Assembly: GCA_036382515.1 (NCBI GenBank)
Contig: DASVHQ010000009.1
Coordinates: 86,384 to 150,383, forward strand
Reading direction: 5' to 3'
Length of the DNA stretch: 64,000 nucleotides
Source: JADGRF01 sp036382515
GTDB taxonomy: Bacteria; Myxococcota_A; Polyangia; Polyangiales; JAFGIB01
The translations under genes were made by a program, and so were the position numbers. Numbering within the stretch: the first letter of the stretch is position 1; every line of letters starts with the position of its first letter. Below, piece after piece: positions 17,669 through 25,740 of this stretch. Under the pieces are notes generated by a model, which was not told the DNA's origin, did not search any database, and saw only the letters and a program-made list of their open reading frames with translations.

Positions 17669-17838
17669 GCGGCAGCCGCGCCGACCGAGCGCTTGCGATC
17701 CATCTGCCAGGTGGCAACGGGGCATGCTGACGAGCCGCGAATCCGGAGTCCGCAGCCACAGCCGAGGCACCACGGATCGAGCTACCGCGCTCGCCGCGCT
17801 CAACGCCTGGCGAGTTTCAGCGCCGGAGCCCGCGTGCC

Positions 17839-17854
17839 GTGACACGGATGTCAC
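17839..17854. promoter_or_regulatory. GTGACA-N4-TGTCAC palindrome
   Basis: A perfect 6+6 inverted repeat with a 4-base centre. TGTCAC recurs a third time near 17876. The arms resemble CRP/FNR-type half sites, but the centre is two bases longer than the CRP consensus, so the binding protein is unknown. Confidence 0.35.
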
Positions 17855-18066
17855 ACCCCTGTCTCCTGCCGCGCGTGTCACGAAATCGCCGCCGAAGTTT
17901 AAATGCCTGCAATTTCGATAGCTTGGTGGATTTTGAGCCAGCTTCTTGCCGGTCGGCCCGGTGCTTGCATAGAGTCCGCTCGCAGTAGACCACTTGAACA
18001 AGGGCCGCCTCCAGGGGATCGAGTGGTCGAAACGAGAGCGCAGTATGGCCCTGAACACGAAATGAC

Positions 18067-18094
18067 TTGATATCGGGACGCCGGGGCTTATAAA
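18067..18094 (+). promoter_or_regulatory. Strong sigma70-type promoter of the small lipoprotein gene
   Basis: TTGATA (18067-18072), a 16-base spacer and TATAAA (18089-18094) give one of the best consensus matches of the window. Transcription from about 18101 would make a leader of ~90 bases that holds two hairpins and a strong Shine-Dalgarno. Confidence 0.65.
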
Positions 18095-18124
18095 CGCCCG
18101 TCGATTTTCTGGATAATGACCAAC

Positions 18125-18148
18125 ACGGGGAAATAGAATCGTCCCCGT
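18125..18148 (+). promoter_or_regulatory. Leader hairpin 1, attenuator-like
   Basis: ACGGGGA and TCCCCGT form a 7-bp stem with a 10-base AT-rich loop. Four T (18148-18151) follow directly, as in a weak intrinsic terminator. Confidence 0.45.
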
Positions 18149-18158
18149 TTTAGACCAG

Positions 18159-18177
18159 GCTCCGCGGGAAGCGGAGC
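18159..18177 (+). promoter_or_regulatory. Leader hairpin 2 next to the ribosome-binding site
   Basis: GCTCCGC and GCGGAGC pair perfectly around a 5-base GGGAA loop, four bases before AGGAGG (18182-18187). It may stabilise the mRNA end or control access to the ribosome site. Confidence 0.5.
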
Positions 18178-18192
18178 GCGCAGGAGGAACTG

Positions 18193-18468
18193 ATGAAGGT
18201 GCTTGGAATGAAGTTCGTAATGGTCGCTTGCCTTGCCGTCGCCTTGTCGGCGGTCGGCTGCAAGAGTGACAAGAAGACCCCCGCGACCCCGGACGCCGGC
18301 GGTTCGGATGCCGGCGGTCAGGTCGACAGCGGCATCACGGTGAAGACCGACAGCGGCACCACAACGACCGACAGCGGCACCGTGCAGGTGGACTCCGGCA
18401 CCGTGCAGGTGGACTCCGGCACCGTCGGCGACGGCGGTTCGGACGACGCTGGCCACGACGCAGGCTGA
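18193..18468 (+). CDS. Small Asp/Thr/Gly-rich lipoprotein
   Basis: A 91-residue predicted lipoprotein with a type II signal peptide and lipobox SAVGC (Cys 23). The mature chain is low in complexity, made of Asp, Ser, Gly, Thr and Val with short repeats of the form TVQVDSG. No domain is recognised. It is an acidic, probably unfolded, surface or periplasmic chain. AGGAGG sits five bases before the ATG, and with the strong promoter upstream and the clean terminator downstream this is a single-gene unit built for high expression. The role is unknown. Myxococcota encode many short lipoproteins of this composition. Confidence 0.8.
   Translation: MKVLGMKFVMVACLAVALSAVGCKSDKKTPATPDAGGSDAGGQVDSGITVKTDSGTTTTDSGTVQVDSGTVQVDSGTVGDGGSDDAGHDAG
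18379..18420. repeat. 21-bp direct tandem repeat in the lipoprotein gene
   Basis: Two identical 21-base units encode TVQVDSG twice, and flanking degenerate copies (TTTTDSG, ITVKTDSG) suggest growth by duplication of the same unit. Confidence 0.85.
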
Positions 18469-18490
18469 GCCTAGCGCGATACAACGGTAG

Positions 18491-18527
18491 AAGGCGGGCG
18501 AGCGAAAGCTCCCCGCCTTTTGCTTCT
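18491..18527 (+). terminator. Intrinsic terminator after the small lipoprotein gene
   Basis: AAGGCGGG and CCCGCCTT pair, with an inner GAGC-GAAA-GCTC stem and tetraloop. The stem runs into TTTTGCTTCTT. This is the clearest intrinsic terminator in the window. Confidence 0.75.
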
Positions 18528-18581
18528 TAACCGGCCGCGCTCGGCCGACCGCGGCCCTGCGGATGCGACCGCACCGCTCGA

Positions 18582-19082
18582 CTACGCTCTCGCGGCGCTC
18601 TTGAGCGCGCGTAGGACCTTGGCCGCCTCAGGACGCTGCAGCGGTCCGTCGTACAGGCCGACGAGCTCCTCGAACGAGCGTTCGTAGCCCGCGCTGCCGC
18701 GCGCCGCGGCCGCGAGCTGACGCCACAGGATGCGCTCGAGCGCGCGGTACTTGGTGCCCTGCCGCAACGCAGCGGAAAGCAGGCCAATGCCCTCGACGTC
18801 CGCGGGGTACAGACGCTCGGCACGCAGCGCGTAGCTGGCCGCGAGCTCCGGGCGTTTCAGCTCTTGCAGCGCGATCATCGCGGCCTCGCGCAAGGCCGCG
18901 GCGCGAGCTGCCGGAGTGGCGCCTCGATCCGCTGCCTTGCGCTTGGCTGCGCCGATGCGCTGGTGAGCCGCGCGAAAGCTTTCATCGCCCCCGATCCGCG
19001 GCACCAACATCTTGGCCAGCAGATAGATGAAGAACGCGCTGCCCGCGCCGAGCATCAGCAGGCTTTGCAGGTCGGTCTTCAT
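18582..19082 (-). CDS. Membrane-anchored TPR-like protein
   Basis: A 166-residue protein with one N-terminal hydrophobic segment (residues ~7-28) and then a helical region with TPR-like spacing (ALQELKRPELAASYALRAERLYPADVEGI). No family name can be given. It starts at 19082, overlapping the stop of the upstream phosphodiesterase gene by four bases, so the two are translationally coupled and probably act together at the membrane. Nothing catalytic is seen. Confidence 0.75.
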   Translation of the reverse strand: MKTDLQSLLMLGAGSAFFIYLLAKMLVPRIGGDESFRAAHQRIGAAKRKAADRGATPAARAAALREAAMIALQELKRPELAASYALRAERLYPADVEGIGLLSAALRQGTKYRALERILWRQLAAAARGSAGYERSFEELVGLYDGPLQRPEAAKVLRALKSAARA

Positions 19083-21136
19083 GGCAGTGGCGCCGCAAGC
19101 ACGGATTTCCCCGTGTACTGCGCGAGCGCAGGCTGGCCGAAGTAGGCGTGGGCCGTCGGTGCGAAGTCGACGATGCTGGGAGACTCTCGGGCGATCGAGC
19201 GGTTGCTGATCAAGATGCCCGAGGTGTCTGCGACGTCACTCGCCGCGTGATCGCCGCTCCACTTCTTGTCGTTGTCGGCGAACATGGCCTTGGGCACGCC
19301 ACCGAGGATCGTTTCCCAGCTCGTGCGGTAGTTCTCGGCGAAGGCGATCTGCATGTCGGGGGCATCGCTCGCGCGCGCGCCACCGAAGACCTTCGCGCCA
19401 GCGTAGACTTGGCCCACGACTTGGGCTCCGCCGCGTTCCTTGTCGCGCAGCGCGACGAGGCCATCGTGGATCTGTTGAACGAGCGCGGCGACCTCGCCAC
19501 GCTGCACGATGCCATCGCGCTCGCGCCCTGCGAGGTTCAGGTAGATCTGCCCCGTGCCCACGGCGTAGGCCTTGGTCTTGCTCCAGTCGACGTCGATCAG
19601 GAACTCGCGGTTGGAGTTGGTGGCGCCGTCCTTGAGCGTGAGCAGGCCCTGCTCGCGGAGCCACTGATTCACGTGCAGACCACGGCGGTAGTTGTGGAAG
19701 CCGTGGTCGGAGAGGATGAGCAAAGTGTCGTCAGCGCCGAGCTTGGGCAGCACCTGGGCCACGGTGGCATCCATGCGCTCGTACTCGTGCTCGATGGCGT
19801 TGCCGACCTTCTTGGCGAGCGCGGCATCGTAGCGCGGGTGCTGCTTGTCCATGAAGCGGTAGAACATGTGGGAGACGCGATCGGTGGCGGTGGACACCCA
19901 GATCAGCAGATCCCAGTCGGGCTTGCCGAGCCGGTCGAGCAGCATCTGGCGACGGTCTTTCTCGATCGCGTCCATGTCGGCGAGGAAGGCTTCGTCGTCG
20001 ACGACCTCGGCGTTCAGGGCACTTGTGTCGTGGTCCCAGCCGACGCTCTTGTAGAAGTGGCCGAGCTCGTCGGCGATCTGGCCGGAGAACGCGCGCGGAT
20101 ACGAGAACGGGGCGTAGGGGTCACGTGGATGGAAGCCGATCGGCGTGATGAACAGGCGCGTCTTCTTGCCGGCTTCGAGCGCGAGCACCTTCAAGATGCC
20201 TTTCACGTGCACGCTGTCGTGCGCGAACTCGACCTCGACAAAGTCGCTCCACTGCTTGGGCGCGAGGGCCAGCGTCTTGCCAGCGAGCGTGACTGAGAGG
20301 CCCGCCGTGGGCGTGCCGAGCTTCACATCGACCGGCAACTTCATGCGCTCTTCGCTGCCGGGGATGGTCGGGCCCTCGAGCTCGAAGTGGCCGGCGCCGG
20401 CTTGCATCACGAGCTTCAGCATCACGCCGCCGCCCGGCGGGTGCTTCAGCTGGTCGTCGGTGACGTCGGTGCCGACATAGGTGAAGGTGCTGTTGGTCTC
20501 GCGCAGATCCGGAACGCCCAGACCGCTGAGCATGCGGCCGTCGCGCATGGGGTCGGGGGGAAACGAGTACGGCACGTTGATCGCCACCACGCGCACGCCG
20601 GCGTTGCCGAGCGTCTGCCAGAACGGCGTGCCGGTGCGCAGGTTGCGCGCCACAGGCGGTCCAGCCGGCTGAACCTCGAACGAGGTAGTCGCGACGCTGA
20701 GCAAGATCGGGGTACCCGTGGGCGTTGGGTTCAGGCCACGACCGATGAAGTCGAAGATGCCGTGATCGCCGGGCGGGGTACCCGTGGCGAACGACGTCCA
20801 GGCCACGGGGGACTGGGGCGGGTTGGTGGAACCGAGGTGGCGGTAGCCCTTGCCGCCGTCGGCCTCCATCAGCTTCTTGAGCGTGGGCAGCTTGCCGGCC
20901 TGCGCCCACTGCTCGAGCCAGCGCGGATCCACACCGTCGAAGCCGAGCATGATCAGCCGGCCTTTGGCTTTGGGTGCAGGGGCTGCCGCGGCGGCCGACG
21001 CGCTGGGCACCGCATTCGGAGCGGCCGCGGGTTCGGAAGGGCCAACCGGTGGCGTGGCTGGTTTGCCACCGCAGCCGAAGCCGAGCATTGCAAACGCGCA
21101 GCAGAGCAGCGCGTACCAAGAGAAGCGGATCGTCAT
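19079..21136 (-). CDS. Alkaline phosphatase superfamily / type I phosphodiesterase lipoprotein
   Basis: A 685-residue lipoprotein (lipobox GFGC, Cys ~22) of the type I phosphodiesterase/nucleotide pyrophosphatase group. Seen: KGRLIMLGFDGVDPRWLEQW near the start of the domain (first metal site), the segment GSTNPPQSPVAWTSFATG with the likely Thr/Ser nucleophile, GDHGIFDFIGR, and a later metal-site segment LLILSDHGFHNYRRG. The family hydrolyses phosphodiesters, phosphonates or sulfate esters, and the true substrate is unknown. The ATG at 21136 lies eight bases from a near-consensus promoter and has no Shine-Dalgarno, so the mRNA may be leaderless. Coupled to the next gene by a 4-base overlap. 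Confidence 0.87.
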   Translation of the reverse strand: MTIRFSWYALLCCAFAMLGFGCGGKPATPPVGPSEPAAAPNAVPSASAAAAAPAPKAKGRLIMLGFDGVDPRWLEQWAQAGKLPTLKKLMEADGGKGYRHLGSTNPPQSPVAWTSFATGTPPGDHGIFDFIGRGLNPTPTGTPILLSVATTSFEVQPAGPPVARNLRTGTPFWQTLGNAGVRVVAINVPYSFPPDPMRDGRMLSGLGVPDLRETNSTFTYVGTDVTDDQLKHPPGGGVMLKLVMQAGAGHFELEGPTIPGSEERMKLPVDVKLGTPTAGLSVTLAGKTLALAPKQWSDFVEVEFAHDSVHVKGILKVLALEAGKKTRLFITPIGFHPRDPYAPFSYPRAFSGQIADELGHFYKSVGWDHDTSALNAEVVDDEAFLADMDAIEKDRRQMLLDRLGKPDWDLLIWVSTATDRVSHMFYRFMDKQHPRYDAALAKKVGNAIEHEYERMDATVAQVLPKLGADDTLLILSDHGFHNYRRGLHVNQWLREQGLLTLKDGATNSNREFLIDVDWSKTKAYAVGTGQIYLNLAGRERDGIVQRGEVAALVQQIHDGLVALRDKERGGAQVVGQVYAGAKVFGGARASDAPDMQIAFAENYRTSWETILGGVPKAMFADNDKKWSGDHAASDVADTSGILISNRSIARESPSIVDFAPTAHAYFGQPALAQYTGKSVLAAPLP

Positions 21137-21144
21137 GGGCAGAG

Positions 21145-21173
21145 AAAATAGGCGTTGCGCGAGGCAGGGTCAA
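21145..21173 (-). promoter_or_regulatory. Promoter of the phosphodiesterase operon, leaderless layout
   Basis: On the minus strand TTGACC (21173-21168), a 17-base spacer, TATTTT (21150-21145), then eight bases to the ATG. This is the best example of the window-wide pattern in which the start codon coincides with the expected transcription start. Confidence 0.6.
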
Positions 21174-21237
21174 AGGGCTTGGGGGCGGCCGCGAGCGGCT
21201 GCGCAACGCTCGCACGACGCGGCCGGGCGTTGGCTGG

Positions 21238-21243
21238 TATACA
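21238..21243 (+). promoter_or_regulatory. -10 element eight bases before a start codon
   Basis: TATACA is followed after eight bases by the ATG at 21252. No good -35 is seen at 16-18 bases, so this rests on the -10 alone. Confidence 0.35.
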
Positions 21244-21251
21244 AGCGGCTG

Positions 21252-21755
21252 ATGACTCCGGCCCTACGCGCACTCGTCGTTTGCATGGCCACGCTGGCTT
21301 TGGCCTGTGCGCAGGAGCACGGACGCATCGGCGACAACCCGGAAGTGAAGCCGGCGGCGCGGGCAGCGCAGCCGCCGGATCCGGACCTGCAAGACGCGCT
21401 GGGGCAGGCCGTGAACGATGCGGCGGCACGCCATGCTCCGGGCTGGGAGAAGCTCGACAAGCTGTGGCGCGGGCAGCTCGGCACCCGCGAGCGCCAGGAC
21501 TTCATGGCGGTGCTCGTGTATGGGCACTGCTATCGATTCATCGGAGTCGGTGGCGCCGGCGTGAGTGATCTGGATCTCGCGCTCTTCGATCCGCACGGCG
21601 TCGAGGCGCAGCGCGACGTGACGCAGGAGAGCACTGCTGTGCTGGGCGTGGATTCGGCGATCTGCCCGATCGAGCCAGGCGCCTACCGGATCGGCGCGCG
21701 CGTCCGGGACGGCGCCGGGGCGTTCGCCATCGGGCTGTATCGCAGCCAGCAGTGA
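21252..21755 (+). CDS. Small lipoprotein, pre-peptidase-like fold possible
   Basis: A 167-residue predicted lipoprotein with lipobox ALAC. The last ~90 residues read as a beta-sandwich (YGHCYRFIGVGGAGVSDLDLALFDPHG, then CPIEPGAYRIGARV), the pattern of bacterial pre-peptidase C-terminal type domains (PPC-like), which are generic exported binding modules. The ATG at 21252 is preferred over the long upstream frame because the signal peptide begins there. It is divergent from the phosphodiesterase gene and converges with the barrel-S49 gene, whose stop is six bases away. Confidence 0.75.
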   Translation: MTPALRALVVCMATLALACAQEHGRIGDNPEVKPAARAAQPPDPDLQDALGQAVNDAAARHAPGWEKLDKLWRGQLGTRERQDFMAVLVYGHCYRFIGVGGAGVSDLDLALFDPHGVEAQRDVTQESTAVLGVDSAICPIEPGAYRIGARVRDGAGAFAIGLYRSQQ

Positions 21756-21760
21756 CGCGG

Positions 21761-24235
21761 TCAGAAGCTGAGGTCGTACGGCAGCAGGGCCAGCGCGGCG
21801 CCGTCACCCAGGCGCTGCATCGTGACGATGCGCGCGAGTACCGAGCGCAGCTCGAGGGGAACCGCGGCCGCGAACGTGGTTGCGGCGCTGCCACCGCCCG
21901 CGTCACCCACCACGTAGTCGAGCAAGCTTTCCTTGCGCTTGGGTAGCACCACTAACTCGGCGTCGTCGCTGATGTGCCCGAGTTGTCGCGCACGCGCGAG
22001 CGCCGAAGCCAAACCGCCGAGGTGATCGACGAGCCCCAGCCGCAGCGCGGCGTCACCGGAGTAGACGCGACCGCGCGCCACTTGATCGACTTGCTCGGGC
22101 GTCTTGCCGCGTCCGGCGGCAACGCGCTCGAGAAACAGGCGGTAGTACGCGCGCAGGCGATCGACGAGGGCGGCCCGTTCGTCGGGCGAGAACGGCCGCC
22201 ACAGCGACTCCGCGCCGGCGCGCTTGCCGCGCTGGAAGACCTCAATGCCGATACCGAGCTTCTCGGCCAGCTGCACGGCGTCGACCTTGCCGTAGAAGAT
22301 GCCGATCGACCCGGTGAGCGTGGACGGGTCGGCCCAGATCTCGTCAGCTGCGGACGCAACGTAGTAGCCGCCGCTGGCGGCGACGGCACCCATCGACACC
22401 ACCACGGGCTTGTGCTCGCGAGCGCGGCGGATGGCGCGCCAGATCTGATCGGACGCCAGCACCGCACCGCCAGGTGAGTCCACGCGCACCACGATCGCGC
22501 GCACCAGGGGATCGCAGAGCATGGCGTCGATGGCCTGCACCACGGTCTTGCCGCCAGACATGTGCACGTCGATGAATGGGATGTCGACGTTGTCGCCGTC
22601 CACGATCGCACCGTCGATCATCACGACGCCCACGCGCGGCCCGGCGTTCCAGTCGGAGGGCACGTAGCTCGCTACCGAGTCGACGATGGGGTGGTCACCG
22701 AAGATGGCGAGCTCACCCTGCTTCACGCGCTCTTCGTCGATGGCGGCACGCACCAGGCCATCGCGCAGCGCCTGCGAGGCGAGCTGCGGTCCGTCATCCA
22801 TGATGTCGGCGACGCGGCCGGCAGGCACCGCCAAATCCTTGGCGAGATCCGACAACGTACGGTTATGCACGTCGTCGAGCAGCGCCCTCACCTCTTCGCG
22901 CGCGGGCTCGCTCATCGTCGATTGCGTGAGCTGCTCCGGCGCGCTCTTGTAGGCCCCGATGCGCACGAAGTCCGCGCGCAGGCCGACCTTGTGCAGCGTC
23001 TCGCCGAGCATCAGCATGTCCGCGGAGCCGCCCAGCAGCCGCAAGCTGCCGGCTGGGTCAATCAGCACCTGATCGGCACCGGCGCATGCGTAGTACTCGG
23101 AGCCCGTGGCGTCTTCCAGATGGCAGACCACGTGCTTGCCGGCCTTGCGCAGCGAGCTTATGAGCAAGCGCAGCTCCTGGGCGTAGGCGCTGCCCATGCC
23201 CGAGCTGCGCGGCCGCAAGAGCACGCCTGCGATGCGCTCGTCGTGCAGCGCCGCTTCCAACAGCAGCTCGGCGCGCACGATGCTGCGCTCGTTCATGGCG
23301 TCGAGCTCGAGATCGAGCACACGCGCGCGCACGGGCATGCCGTGGCGCATCTGGCCCTCGGCGCGCGCGCTGACGTAGTAACCCGCGCGCTGCTCGAGGC
23401 CATCGCCGAGGATGGCGCCGCCACCGACGGTCAGGCCCTCGAGGCTGGCGTCGAGCTCGGCCATCACGGTCATGATCGAATCGGTGTCGCCCAGCCGCTG
23501 CACTTCGACGACGCCGCTGGCGTAGCCGAAGTACGGAACGCGCAGGCCGAGACCGGCGCGACCCGCGGTGCGATCGCTTCCGTCGAGGCCGAGGTTGAAG
23601 TCGAGCACCAGGTCGGGGCTGCCCAGCGGGCGCAGCTGCGTGCCGACCAACGCCGAGCTACCAAGGCCGAGACCGGCGGTTCCGAAACCGCGACGCGAAA
23701 CGAAGAGGTCACGACCGACGAACGAGAAGCCGAGCCAGTCGGAGGCATGCCATACAAGACCCGTGTCGACCGTGAACAGGCCGTCGATGCGCGGATCGCT
23801 GGAGGCAAAGACGCGCCCGGACGTGCCGATGCTCCAGCGCTTGCTGGGCGCGAAGGCCAAGCCGAGGCCAGCGAGCGCGCGATCGCCCTGCACCAAGCCG
23901 GGGCGCGCAGCCAGCACTCCGGGCCGGATGCTCTGCACGGTCGCACCGAGCGAGAAGCCGAAGAACAGCGGCGTCGCGAACGAGAGCGCGTCGCCCTGCC
24001 CCAGCCACGAGTCGCGCTGGTCGACCTGGCTGTGCACGTAGACCAGGCTCCAGCTCGGCAAGAGGCCCAGTGCGCCGGGGTTCACGTCGATGGCGGAGGC
24101 GTCGTCGTGCCCGATCAGGGCCGAGGCCGGCGTGGCGACCGGGTCGGTGGCGCGGTGCAGCTGCGCATGCGCGGCGCCGAGCGGCCCGACCAAAGCGAGA
24201 ACGACGGTTGCCAGGAGGATCACGCGTGGAGCCAT
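21761..24235 (-). CDS. Outer-membrane-barrel-like domain fused to SppA-type S49 peptidase
   Basis: An 824-residue fusion. After a Sec signal peptide (cleavage near AAHAQ) residues ~28-290 carry repeated amphipathic beta strands and the motif DASAIDVNPGALG, as in FadL/PorV-like barrels. From ~300 to 800 it is a two-repeat 67K-type SppA: the general-base lysine in YKSAPEQLT (~Lys 430) and the nucleophile in VAASGGYYVAS (~Ser 621) are both present, so the protease should be active. SppA enzymes digest leftover signal peptides in the inner membrane, and a barrel would place this one at the outer membrane. The ATG at 24235 is chosen, with a GTG at 24244 as the alternative. Confidence 0.85.
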   Translation of the reverse strand: MAPRVILLATVVLALVGPLGAAHAQLHRATDPVATPASALIGHDDASAIDVNPGALGLLPSWSLVYVHSQVDQRDSWLGQGDALSFATPLFFGFSLGATVQSIRPGVLAARPGLVQGDRALAGLGLAFAPSKRWSIGTSGRVFASSDPRIDGLFTVDTGLVWHASDWLGFSFVGRDLFVSRRGFGTAGLGLGSSALVGTQLRPLGSPDLVLDFNLGLDGSDRTAGRAGLGLRVPYFGYASGVVEVQRLGDTDSIMTVMAELDASLEGLTVGGGAILGDGLEQRAGYYVSARAEGQMRHGMPVRARVLDLELDAMNERSIVRAELLLEAALHDERIAGVLLRPRSSGMGSAYAQELRLLISSLRKAGKHVVCHLEDATGSEYYACAGADQVLIDPAGSLRLLGGSADMLMLGETLHKVGLRADFVRIGAYKSAPEQLTQSTMSEPAREEVRALLDDVHNRTLSDLAKDLAVPAGRVADIMDDGPQLASQALRDGLVRAAIDEERVKQGELAIFGDHPIVDSVASYVPSDWNAGPRVGVVMIDGAIVDGDNVDIPFIDVHMSGGKTVVQAIDAMLCDPLVRAIVVRVDSPGGAVLASDQIWRAIRRAREHKPVVVSMGAVAASGGYYVASAADEIWADPSTLTGSIGIFYGKVDAVQLAEKLGIGIEVFQRGKRAGAESLWRPFSPDERAALVDRLRAYYRLFLERVAAGRGKTPEQVDQVARGRVYSGDAALRLGLVDHLGGLASALARARQLGHISDDAELVVLPKRKESLLDYVVGDAGGGSAATTFAAAVPLELRSVLARIVTMQRLGDGAALALLPYDLSF

Positions 24236-24297
24236 GGATGGCACATATCACGGACCGGCCCCGCCCGGCTGCACTGCGAGCGCGCCTGCACAACGAC

Positions 24298-24327
24298 TTG
24301 GCGAGCACGCCCGGAGCGCTGTAACGT
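24298..24327 (+). promoter_or_regulatory. Promoter of the TPR gene, leaderless layout
   Basis: TTGGCG (24298-24303), an 18-base spacer and TAACGT (24322-24327) end seven bases before the ATG at 24335. Confidence 0.45.
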
Positions 24328-24334
24328 GCAGGTG

Positions 24335-25228
24335 ATGGCTGTGGTTTTCGCGATGACCCTGGGACGACCTTTGATGCGCACGCTGGCGGCGGCGATCGGC
24401 CTGTGCGCGTGGCTAGCGCTGGGCGCGGCGCTCGTTCGCGCACAACCGAGCGAGCCGGCACCTGGCGGAACTCAGGTCGAGGAGGCGCCGAGCCCGCCGA
24501 CGGAGGCGCTCGCGGGCGGTGCCAGCAGCAAGGCGCCGACGGCCGCGCTCGAACACTACCAGCGTGGCCGTGAACACTACCTCGCCGGGCGCTACCGCGA
24601 GGCGCTCGAGGAGCTGAAGGCCGCGCTCGCGCTCGACCCGGACTCGCCGAACCTCATCTACAACGTGGCGCGCGTGCACGAGGACCTGGGCAACCTCGAC
24701 GAGGCCATCACCAACTACCAGCACTACCTGGAAGTGTTGCCGGACTCGGCCAGCGCAGAGCGCGAGAAGACCGATCTCACGATCCGTCGCCTGCGCGGCG
24801 CGAAGGACGAAGTGGCCGCGCAGCGCAGTGGAGACGCCGAGCTCAAGAGCTTCGAGCCAGCGACTGCGCCGCAGCCCACGCTTGGCAACGCCGACTGGCT
24901 GTTCTGGGCGAGCGCGGGCACGGGCGTCGCGTTCCTGGCCGGTGGCAGCGTGTGCGGAGTGCTCGCGCTACAGCGAAACCACAAGGTCGCTGACTTCGTG
25001 GTCGGTGCCGACGGAACTGCACACCAGCGCCGGAGCCTCGTCTCGCAGACCAAGCACCTGGCGCTGGCGTCGGATTTGCTCTTCGCGGGCGGCGCGGCCG
25101 CGATCACGGGGGCCGCGCTCTTGTTCTTCCTGCGGCACAGCCCCGCCGAGCAGCCGACGCACGCGCCGCAAGCCAGCGTCTACTTCGACGGACAGCGCGC
25201 CGAGTTGCTGCTGAGCGGCGCGTTCTGA
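24335..25228 (+). CDS. TPR-repeat protein with C-terminal membrane segments
   Basis: A ~297-residue exported or membrane protein. A hydrophobic signal segment (~14-35, ending LVRAQ) is followed by a Pro/Glu-rich stretch and two to three TPR units (~75-150, ALEHYQRGREHYLAGRYREALEELK). Two hydrophobic helices lie near residues 193-212 and 250-270. The layout (signal, TPR, paired membrane helices, short tail) recurs in myxobacterial proteins of unknown role. The start at 24335 is supported by a -10 element seven bases upstream. An internal ATG at 24374 would also give a good signal peptide. Confidence 0.75.
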   Translation: MAVVFAMTLGRPLMRTLAAAIGLCAWLALGAALVRAQPSEPAPGGTQVEEAPSPPTEALAGGASSKAPTAALEHYQRGREHYLAGRYREALEELKAALALDPDSPNLIYNVARVHEDLGNLDEAITNYQHYLEVLPDSASAEREKTDLTIRRLRGAKDEVAAQRSGDAELKSFEPATAPQPTLGNADWLFWASAGTGVAFLAGGSVCGVLALQRNHKVADFVVGADGTAHQRRSLVSQTKHLALASDLLFAGGAAAITGAALLFFLRHSPAEQPTHAPQASVYFDGQRAELLLSGAF

Positions 25229-25282
25229 GCCTGGCCAAGTGCCTGCCGCTACGTGCAACCCACCGGCACGCAGCCGCGCCGC

Positions 25283-25621
25283 CTACAGCTGCAGCGACTT
25301 GATCTCGACGAACTCGTCTAGGCCGAGCTTGCCGAGCTCGCGACCGTGGCCCGATTGCTTGTAGCCGCCAAACGGCGCGAGCAAGTTGTAGTGCCCGCCG
25401 TTCACCTCGACCTGGCCCGTGCGCATGCGCCGGGCGACGCGCTTGGCTCGTTCGCCATCGGCCGACCACACGCCGCCGGCCAGACCGTAGATGCTGTCGT
25501 TCGCGATGCGGACGGCATCGTCCTCGCTGTCGTACGGGATGATGCAGAGCACCGGACCGAAGATCTCCTCTTGAGCGATGGTCATGGCGTTAGCGCGGCG
25601 GATGACGGTGTAGACAAAGCG
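25283..25621 (-). pseudogene. Aldehyde dehydrogenase C-terminal remnant
   Basis: About 112 residues match only the C-terminus of NAD-dependent aldehyde dehydrogenases: MTIAQEEIFGPVLCIIPYD, IANDSIYGLAGGVWSAD, GQVEVNGGHYNLLAPFGGYKQSGHGRE and LGLDEFVEIKSL. The catalytic Cys and Glu and the NAD-binding half (about 370 residues) are absent. Similarity fades upstream of RFVYTVIRR. The remaining frame to 25714 is not dehydrogenase-like and runs into the promoter region of the kinase gene. Read as a 5'-deleted gene relic. It has kept its frame and GC level, so the loss may be recent or the fragment may be used. Confidence 0.7.
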
Positions 25622-25740
25622 GCACCCAGTCAACCCCACGGCGTTCGGGTGGCAGCAATCCATGATATCGTTGACGCCGGACGACGCGGCGACCGCGAGC
25701 ATGTGCGCAGGCATGTGCGCACCGGCGCGGACCGAAGCCC

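Larger units (their letters stand above)
17557..18192. other. 636-base divergent regulatory region between eno and a lipoprotein gene
   Basis: No gene is supported. The region holds, from left to right, a GCACCGC/GCGGTGC palindrome in the eno leader (17603-17617), the eno promoter with overlapping inverted repeat (17633-17668), a GTGACA/TGTCAC palindrome (17839-17854), a further possible plus-strand promoter near 17949-17976 (TTGCCG, CATAGA), a strong plus-strand promoter at 18067, and two hairpins in the lipoprotein leader. It is the densest regulatory stretch of the window. Confidence 0.6.

Noticed and set aside
17557..18192. tRNA or small RNA gene in the eno divergent gap
   Set aside because: No cloverleaf, no T-arm consensus and no promoter-terminator pair independent of the lipoprotein gene was found.
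22562..24334. Very long open frame antisense to the barrel-S49 gene
   Set aside because: Its His/Asp/Arg-rich composition is the usual mirror of a GC-rich gene on the other strand. Only the part from 24335 has a signal peptide and TPRs.
25622..25714. N-terminal 31 codons of the dehydrogenase remnant frame
   Set aside because: No dehydrogenase similarity. It overlaps the kinase upstream region and is probably chance open frame.
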